Part shown: piece after piece, positions 5,653 to 8,985 of the stretch
Layout: each line of letters begins with the position of its first letter
Numbering within the stretch: the first letter of the stretch is position 1
The notes under the pieces: generated by a model
Told to the model about the DNA's origin: nothing
Seen by the model: the letters and a program-made list of their open reading frames with translations, nothing else
The model's database searches: none
Source of the DNA: Phycisphaerae bacterium
GTDB lineage: Bacteria; Planctomycetota; Phycisphaerae; Sedimentisphaerales; SG8-4
Assembly (NCBI GenBank): GCA_030614945.1
Contig: JAUXAH010000063.1
Span: 1-8,985 of the forward strand
Direction of reading: 5' to 3'
DNA length: 8,985 bases
Made by a program: the position numbers and the translations under genes

Positions 5653-6000
5653 TCAGTACTCGCTTTTCTCGATAACTGTTACCACACCTTTTTTAGCGTG
5701 CTTATAAATCAAATGAAGGTTCCGCAAATATATCAAGGTGTTCAGTGAAAAGCCAAGCATAAGAACAGGATTTTTTATGTGAATAAAATATATCAGGCTT
5801 ATCCAGCTGCCCACTAATGAAAGGTACCAAAAAATCCTTGGTACATGGGACTTTTTCTTGTATTCGCTGACTATCCATTGAACGACAAACCGGGAAAAGA
5901 ATATCAACTGCCCTATAAATAATATCGTCGTCCAGATGGGGTCAGCAGCAATTGGCTCAATCACATAGGTTTGGAACGTATTAGTTATGATTTCGAACAT
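5653..6000 (-). CDS. LAB_N-domain small membrane protein
   Basis: The protein is 115 aa and matches the lipid-A biosynthesis N-terminal (LAB_N) domain known from PF07578. Signature stretches are GQLIFFSRFVVQWIVSE (30-46), S-HVPRIFWYLSLVGS (51-65) and LNTLIYLRNLHLIYK (86-100). Three membrane helices are likely, about 22-44, 56-74 and 78-97. In other bacteria this domain occurs alone or at the N-terminus of lipid-A-disaccharide synthase, and often near polyprenyl-phosphate glycosyltransferases. Its own activity is not settled, and a role in envelope lipid or glycan handling is inference. Here no glycosyltransferase is adjacent. The ATG at 6000 has GGAGA about 7 nt upstream, so the start is well supported. 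It is divergent from the VanZ-like gene across 240 nt and may be co-transcribed with the nitroreductase/DJ-1 gene downstream. Confidence 0.9.
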   Translation of the reverse strand: MFEIITNTFQTYVIEPIAADPIWTTILFIGQLIFFSRFVVQWIVSEYKKKSHVPRIFWYLSLVGSWISLIYFIHIKNPVLMLGFSLNTLIYLRNLHLIYKHAKKGVVTVIEKSEY

Positions 6001-6104
6001 AATTTTTCTCCAATTTTAGGCCCCATTCAGCAAACTACCCATTACATCATAAACAAATCTCTGGTAAAATCAAAGAAGCGCCGTGTAAATATCGACATAT
6101 TATT

Positions 6105-6167
6105 GGGAACCCATTTTGTCCCGCACCAAATAGGCGTGAGCCTATGCTCATTTGGTGCGGGATAAAA
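6105..6167. repeat. Large palindromic element in a divergent spacer
   Basis: TTTTGTCCCGCACCAAAT (6114-6131) pairs with ATTTGGTGCGGGATAAAA (6150-6167), 18 bp with one G-T wobble. AGGC/GCCT (6132-6143) forms an inner stem around GTGA. The left flank GGGAACCCATTTTG resembles the arm of the nadE terminator at 4175-4189. Because it lies between divergent starts, it is not an ordinary gene terminator; a REP-like element is more likely. Confidence 0.65.
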
Positions 6168-6181
6168 CCGTTGTTTAAGTA

Positions 6182-6217
6182 GGCCCTCCAAACGCAATAA
6201 AGGGCGTTTGGGGACCT
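6182..6217. repeat. Palindromic element, intergenic copy
   Basis: Arms 6182-6195 and 6204-6217 pair around the loop AATAAAGG, with two mismatches and two wobbles. Read on the plus strand it aligns with the reverse complement of 7940-7975 at 28 of 36 positions, including the shared 14-mer AAAGGGCGTTTGGG. The two stems and loops coincide, so these are two copies of one element, one intergenic and one inside a gene. Confidence 0.7.
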
Positions 6218-6240
6218 CGTAACATATTCAGGCGATTTCA

Positions 6241-6987
6241 ATGACTTTATCGCGCCGACAAAAACTAACCATAATCTCATTACTGCTCTATTGGCCCATC
6301 ATTTTTATCCTTGCGCATATACCCATCCCTCGATTGGTTCGTGAAGCCGGCGTGTCCGATAAAAGTCTTCACTTCCTTGCCTATCTGGTTTTGGTTTTTC
6401 TGCTATGGTTCGCAATCCGTCCCGACAGGAAAGTGAACTGGCGAAGAGCCACTGTTTGGTGGGTGCTGTTAGTGATTGTTTGGTATGGGGTTGTTGACGA
6501 ACTGCTTCAGGGCTTTGTGGTAGGACGTAGCTGTGATATTATGGATTTTTTCGCGAACCTGACAGGTGTGCTTGCAGGCTTAATCCTGTTTACGTTTCTT
6601 ACATTTTGGCCTGCCTTACTTGTAGTAACAGGCATTGTTATCTTTGTTTCAGCAAATTTGACGCGGGCGAACCTGGCTGACCTGCTGCCGCCAGTAGCAA
6701 ATGTGCCGTTTCATCTATTTGCCTACGCATTTTTTACTGTGTTGTGGATTCGACACATCCATCTTTTCCTCTCGCTAAAAGCCCCTGAACCTAAATGGCT
6801 AATGACAGCATTAGCCCTGCCGACAGGTCTTCTGTTAGCTGTAAAATTATTTTCCGCAATTTCCGGCAAAAATCTCGCAGTCCAGGACACAATCCTTTCT
6901 GCCGTGGGAATCGCCACGGTCGTTGGTATAACCTATCTGGCAGCTTTATTTCGCCGGCGCTCTACTGGAAAATTGCCACCCAGGTAA
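6241..6987 (+). CDS. VanZ-like integral membrane protein with internal duplication
   Basis: The protein is 248 aa with about seven or eight hydrophobic segments. The first half is a standard VanZ-like unit: DKSLHFLAY (40-48), VDELLQGFVVGRSCDIMDFFAN (85-106) and flanking helices. The second half repeats this pattern in weaker form: VPFHLFAY (155-162) and then AVQD (213-216). The His-to-Asp distance is 58 residues in both halves (H44-D102, H158-D216), while the DELLQ motif is lost in the second. VanZ itself adds low-level teicoplanin resistance, but most VanZ-like proteins are not resistance factors and their role is unknown. No van genes are nearby. The ATG at 6241 has only a weak purine-rich upstream (AGGCG). 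The gene ends 3 nt from the stop of the opposing gene. Confidence 0.9.
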   Translation: MTLSRRQKLTIISLLLYWPIIFILAHIPIPRLVREAGVSDKSLHFLAYLVLVFLLWFAIRPDRKVNWRRATVWWVLLVIVWYGVVDELLQGFVVGRSCDIMDFFANLTGVLAGLILFTFLTFWPALLVVTGIVIFVSANLTRANLADLLPPVANVPFHLFAYAFFTVLWIRHIHLFLSLKAPEPKWLMTALALPTGLLLAVKLFSAISGKNLAVQDTILSAVGIATVVGITYLAALFRRRSTGKLPPR

Positions 6988-6990
6988 CAC

Positions 6991-8265
6991 TTAAGGTTTT
7001 TTGAAAGGCCTGTACAGCGGGTCGCCTATCAAAACCAGTTGCCACGAATTAAACGGCTTTGTGCGGTAGTATGCCTCAACAAGACAGTGGCCGTTGAATA
7101 ACTCCAGGAAAAATGCCTTCGGCTCCGGAAATGAATGAAGATAGGGCTCAGCCACCGCCCCCAGCGTGGCGGTTATCCCGTCGGCCAGCATAGCCGGACA
7201 CCACTGGCTGCTGTTCGGGTCGCGAAGGTCGACCGCCTCCCAGCTTGAGATATGATACCCAATCGCACCATCGACAAAATCAAAGGAATCGATATACTTT
7301 TTCAAACTGTACCAGCCGCAATAGATAGCCGTCCGGGGGCAGGCACCGGGTGTGAAAAGTTTTTCTGTTCGCTCCTGTTTGACGGCCATTCCTGTTCGCA
7401 ATCTTGTAAACACCGCCAAATCCCGCAAAGATTGGTCAAAATAACCGGGCGAATAAGGTTTTTTGTCATCTGCAATACCCCGCGAATCGATATAAGCAAC
7501 ACCCCTTAACTCCGTTTCCTCTGCCGCTATTGCTTTATCGACAAGTGCTTTGACTATTTTTTTGTCCGGCCCATCAAGCCGGCATACCATAAGCGCCTTA
7601 AAACTCAGACCCGGCACGCTATTTTTTAGCATATTCGGCTGCCATCGATACAGCTCATAGTCACCGAACAACACCATTGACAATTCACTATCCACGCTGG
7701 CTCCTGTTTCTTTGCCAACGATACGATCAATTTGAGATTGTAACTGAGCCAGTTTGCGACTGGTTTTTTTCTTCTGCTGAGCCGACTCGAGCGAACCTTT
7801 CTGCTCCGACTGTTCAATCTTGTTTTTTTCCTGCTCAGCCAATTCTCTTAATTGTTTTAGTTTGCCCTCCTGGTCTTTTAACGGCCCTCGCTCTCCTACC
7901 TTTATCGGCACGCCGTAAGTCGTCAGCAGGCATCTGATTGGGTTCCCAAACGCCCTTTTTCGCCTTTGGGGTCCCATTTTACCGGAGAATTCAGCGCTTG
8001 ATAATCTCTGGCGAATCGGCTCAGCAAGCCGTTTTTCATAATCGTCTCTGTCAATTGTATCGCTAAGGCCCGTCCCTAAAGGTAAGGCAAGAATATTGCC
8101 CACCGGCACTCCTCGCTTTGCGCAATAGTATTGAGCAGTCCGCACAGATGCCGCGACATCGCTGTTTGCTATTACCAGAACCTCGTCAGGCTCCAGAGCA
8201 TACCCCGCCCCACAACACATCAAAACCACCAATACTCCAGTTTTGATAACCTTTGCCCCACACAT
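6991..8265 (-). CDS. TIGR03790-family exported protein
   Basis: The protein is 424 aa with a signal peptide at about 1-23 (VIKTGVLVVLMCCGAGYA, then LEP), so it is likely exported. The rest follows the TIGR03790 family of unknown function as I remember it. It has PDEVLVIANSDVAASVRTAQYY (26-47) with RGVPVGNIL (51-59), IRCLLTTYGVPIKV (110-123), GAIGYHISSWEAVDLRDP (333-350) and, near the end, SWQLVLIGDPLYRPF (407-421). A charged, probable coiled-coil stretch (about 127-185, many Lys, Gln, Glu) interrupts the core. Residues 97-109 (MGPQRRKRAFGNP) are encoded by a palindromic element with an intergenic copy at 6182-6217; they sit between two conserved segments as an in-frame insert. The ATG at 8265 has a weak GGAA upstream. 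It lies downstream of the KamA-like gene with an 87-nt spacer containing a hairpin. Confidence 0.85.
   Translation of the reverse strand: MCGAKVIKTGVLVVLMCCGAGYALEPDEVLVIANSDVAASVRTAQYYCAKRGVPVGNILALPLGTGLSDTIDRDDYEKRLAEPIRQRLSSAEFSGKMGPQRRKRAFGNPIRCLLTTYGVPIKVGERGPLKDQEGKLKQLRELAEQEKNKIEQSEQKGSLESAQQKKKTSRKLAQLQSQIDRIVGKETGASVDSELSMVLFGDYELYRWQPNMLKNSVPGLSFKALMVCRLDGPDKKIVKALVDKAIAAEETELRGVAYIDSRGIADDKKPYSPGYFDQSLRDLAVFTRLRTGMAVKQERTEKLFTPGACPRTAIYCGWYSLKKYIDSFDFVDGAIGYHISSWEAVDLRDPNSSQWCPAMLADGITATLGAVAEPYLHSFPEPKAFFLELFNGHCLVEAYYRTKPFNSWQLVLIGDPLYRPFKKP
7939..7976 (-). repeat. Palindromic element inserted in frame in a coding region
   Basis: Arms 7939-7953 and 7962-7976 pair over an 8-nt loop with two mismatches and one wobble. 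The element is a relative of 6182-6217 (28 of 36 positions after reverse complement). It lies in the TIGR03790-family gene and encodes the basic tract of residues 97-109 without breaking the frame. CCCATTTT at its edge recurs in the palindromes at 4175 and 6105. Confidence 0.65.
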
Positions 8266-8284
8266 TCGAATTTTCCAAATAATA

Positions 8285-8306
8285 AACCCCCGCTATACCG
8301 GGGGTT
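8285..8306 (-). terminator. Perfect 8-bp GC hairpin between KamA-like and TIGR03790 genes
   Basis: AACCCCCG (8285-8292) pairs perfectly with CGGGGGTT (8299-8306) over a 6-nt loop. On the minus strand it lies 46 nt past the KamA-like stop and is followed by TTATTATTT, so it fits an intrinsic terminator for that gene. It also sits 19 nt before the start of the TIGR03790 gene, so it would be in that gene's leader if read-through occurs. Confidence 0.6.
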
Positions 8307-8352
8307 ATCCAAATCACTCAAAACTAAAAACCCAAAATCAAAAACTCCGACT

Positions 8353-8985
8353 CTATTTCAGCTCGTATAGTCTTTGCGGCAAACTGATAGGACAATCCTC
8401 TACCGCTTCATCATAATCGTCAAACCAGTATGCGTTCGGATTACTCTTGAAAGCCATAAAACGCCCGCTGTCCTCATCCTTGGCTGCCCGATGATACTTA
8501 AAATAGACCACTTCTTCCGTCTTGCCGACAATCTCTATTTTGCCGCTCGAATGCGACATCGCATATCGCGCACGCTTTGCCAGTCCGGACACCCGTGCTT
8601 TGGCCTGCTCTACAATCTCGTACCCCTGTTCAATCGGCACCGTATAAGCCTTGTTGCCCAGAGCCGGACGACACTGAAAAATATAGTAAGGAGGCGCGCC
8701 AATAAAGGATAGTTTCCCAAGCAGCTCCGCCAGAACATCTGGATTATCATTCAGCCCTCTTATAAGCGGCGTTTGATTGGCCATTATCGCACCGGCTTTC
8801 TGCAGCAGATGAACTCCATCAACAGCAGCATCCGTCAGCTCTCGCGGATGTACAAAGTGAGTTACTACATATATCTTTTTTTTGTCTGTGCTGTATTTTG
8901 CAATCGCCTCTAACAATGCCGGGTCATCAATAATTCGATACGGGTTATATGACGTCATCCTTGTGCCAATACGAATTATCTGAAC
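8353..8985 (-). CDS. KamA-family radical SAM aminomutase-like protein, 3' part
   Basis: The reading frame runs off the window edge, leaving 210 residues of the C-terminal part. The frame stays open past the internal ATG at 8958 and reads VQIIRIGTRMTSYNPYRI, matching the conserved IRIGTR...P segment of lysine 2,3-aminomutases, so 8958 is not the start. Also matching are NQTPLIRGLND (61-71 counted from that Met) and PPYYIFQCRP (89-98). The PLP-binding Lys is retained in SHSSGKIEI (Lys 140). The CxxxCxxC iron-sulfur motif would be outside the window. In lysine 2,3-aminomutase two Asp residues bind the substrate amino group, one in QCD and one seven residues before the PLP Lys. Here they are Arg and Ala, so lysine is an unlikely substrate. 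The C-terminal YFKYHRAA...AYWFDD extension resembles a subgroup I recall from Planctomycetes. The 8-bp hairpin at 8285-8306 follows the stop. Confidence 0.9.
   Translation of the reverse strand, partial: VQIIRIGTRMTSYNPYRIIDDPALLEAIAKYSTDKKKIYVVTHFVHPRELTDAAVDGVHLLQKAGAIMANQTPLIRGLNDNPDVLAELLGKLSFIGAPPYYIFQCRPALGNKAYTVPIEQGYEIVEQAKARVSGLAKRARYAMSHSSGKIEIVGKTEEVVYFKYHRAAKDEDSGRFMAFKSNPNAYWFDDYDEAVEDCPISLPQRLYELK

Noticed and set aside
6047..6280. 77-codon minus-strand ORF in the LAB_N/VanZ spacer
   Set aside because: It consists largely of the two palindromic elements and overlaps the VanZ-like start; open by chance.
6241..6987. Glycopeptide resistance gene vanZ
   Set aside because: Only the broad VanZ-like fold is present; no vanA/H/X/S/R neighbours exist, and the family is mostly unrelated to resistance.

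Overview
This window reads as a chromosomal segment of an uncultured-type Planctomycetota bacterium, most likely a Phycisphaerae relative. That is inference from gene content (a TIGR03790-family protein, a KamA-like radical SAM enzyme with a shifted substrate site, a stand-alone LAB_N protein, an exported nitroreductase) and from the many short palindromic and low-complexity repeats between genes. No rRNA, tRNA, phage gene, transposase or CRISPR array was seen.

Layout. Bases 1-292 hold no convincing gene, only a weak 51-codon ORF and an AT-rich repeat. A small two-helix membrane protein follows (293-868, +). Bases 869-2494 are a 1.6-kb stretch without a credible gene. It holds REP-like hairpins, a strong promoter-like sequence at 1613-1641, a hairpin plus T-run at 1875-1908, and three copies of a 101-nt tandem repeat (1921-2220). 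Glutamine-dependent NAD+ synthetase (nadE) occupies 2495-4168 (+) and starts at a GTG with a good Shine-Dalgarno. It ends at a perfect 15-bp hairpin. Convergent to it lies an exported SagB-type nitroreductase fused to a DJ-1/PfpI domain (4287-5531, -), then a LAB_N small membrane protein (5653-6000, -). A divergent 240-bp spacer with two palindromic elements precedes a VanZ-like membrane protein (6241-6987, +). This converges, 3 nt apart, on an exported TIGR03790-family protein (6991-8265, -). The 3' part of a KamA-family radical SAM gene enters from the right edge (8353 to beyond 8985, -).

The genes do not form one obvious pathway. NadE is cytoplasmic cofactor metabolism. The nitroreductase/DJ-1 fusion, the TIGR03790 protein and the 293-868 protein are membrane-bound or exported, and VanZ-like and LAB_N are integral membrane proteins.

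The most notable signals are: (i) a palindromic element that sits in frame inside the TIGR03790 gene and matches an intergenic copy 1.7 kb away; (ii) another perfect palindrome in frame inside nadE; (iii) the nitroreductase-DJ-1 fusion; (iv) loss of the lysine-binding aspartates in the KamA-like enzyme; and (v) an internally duplicated VanZ fold. I did not find a clear new multi-gene defence or metabolic system.
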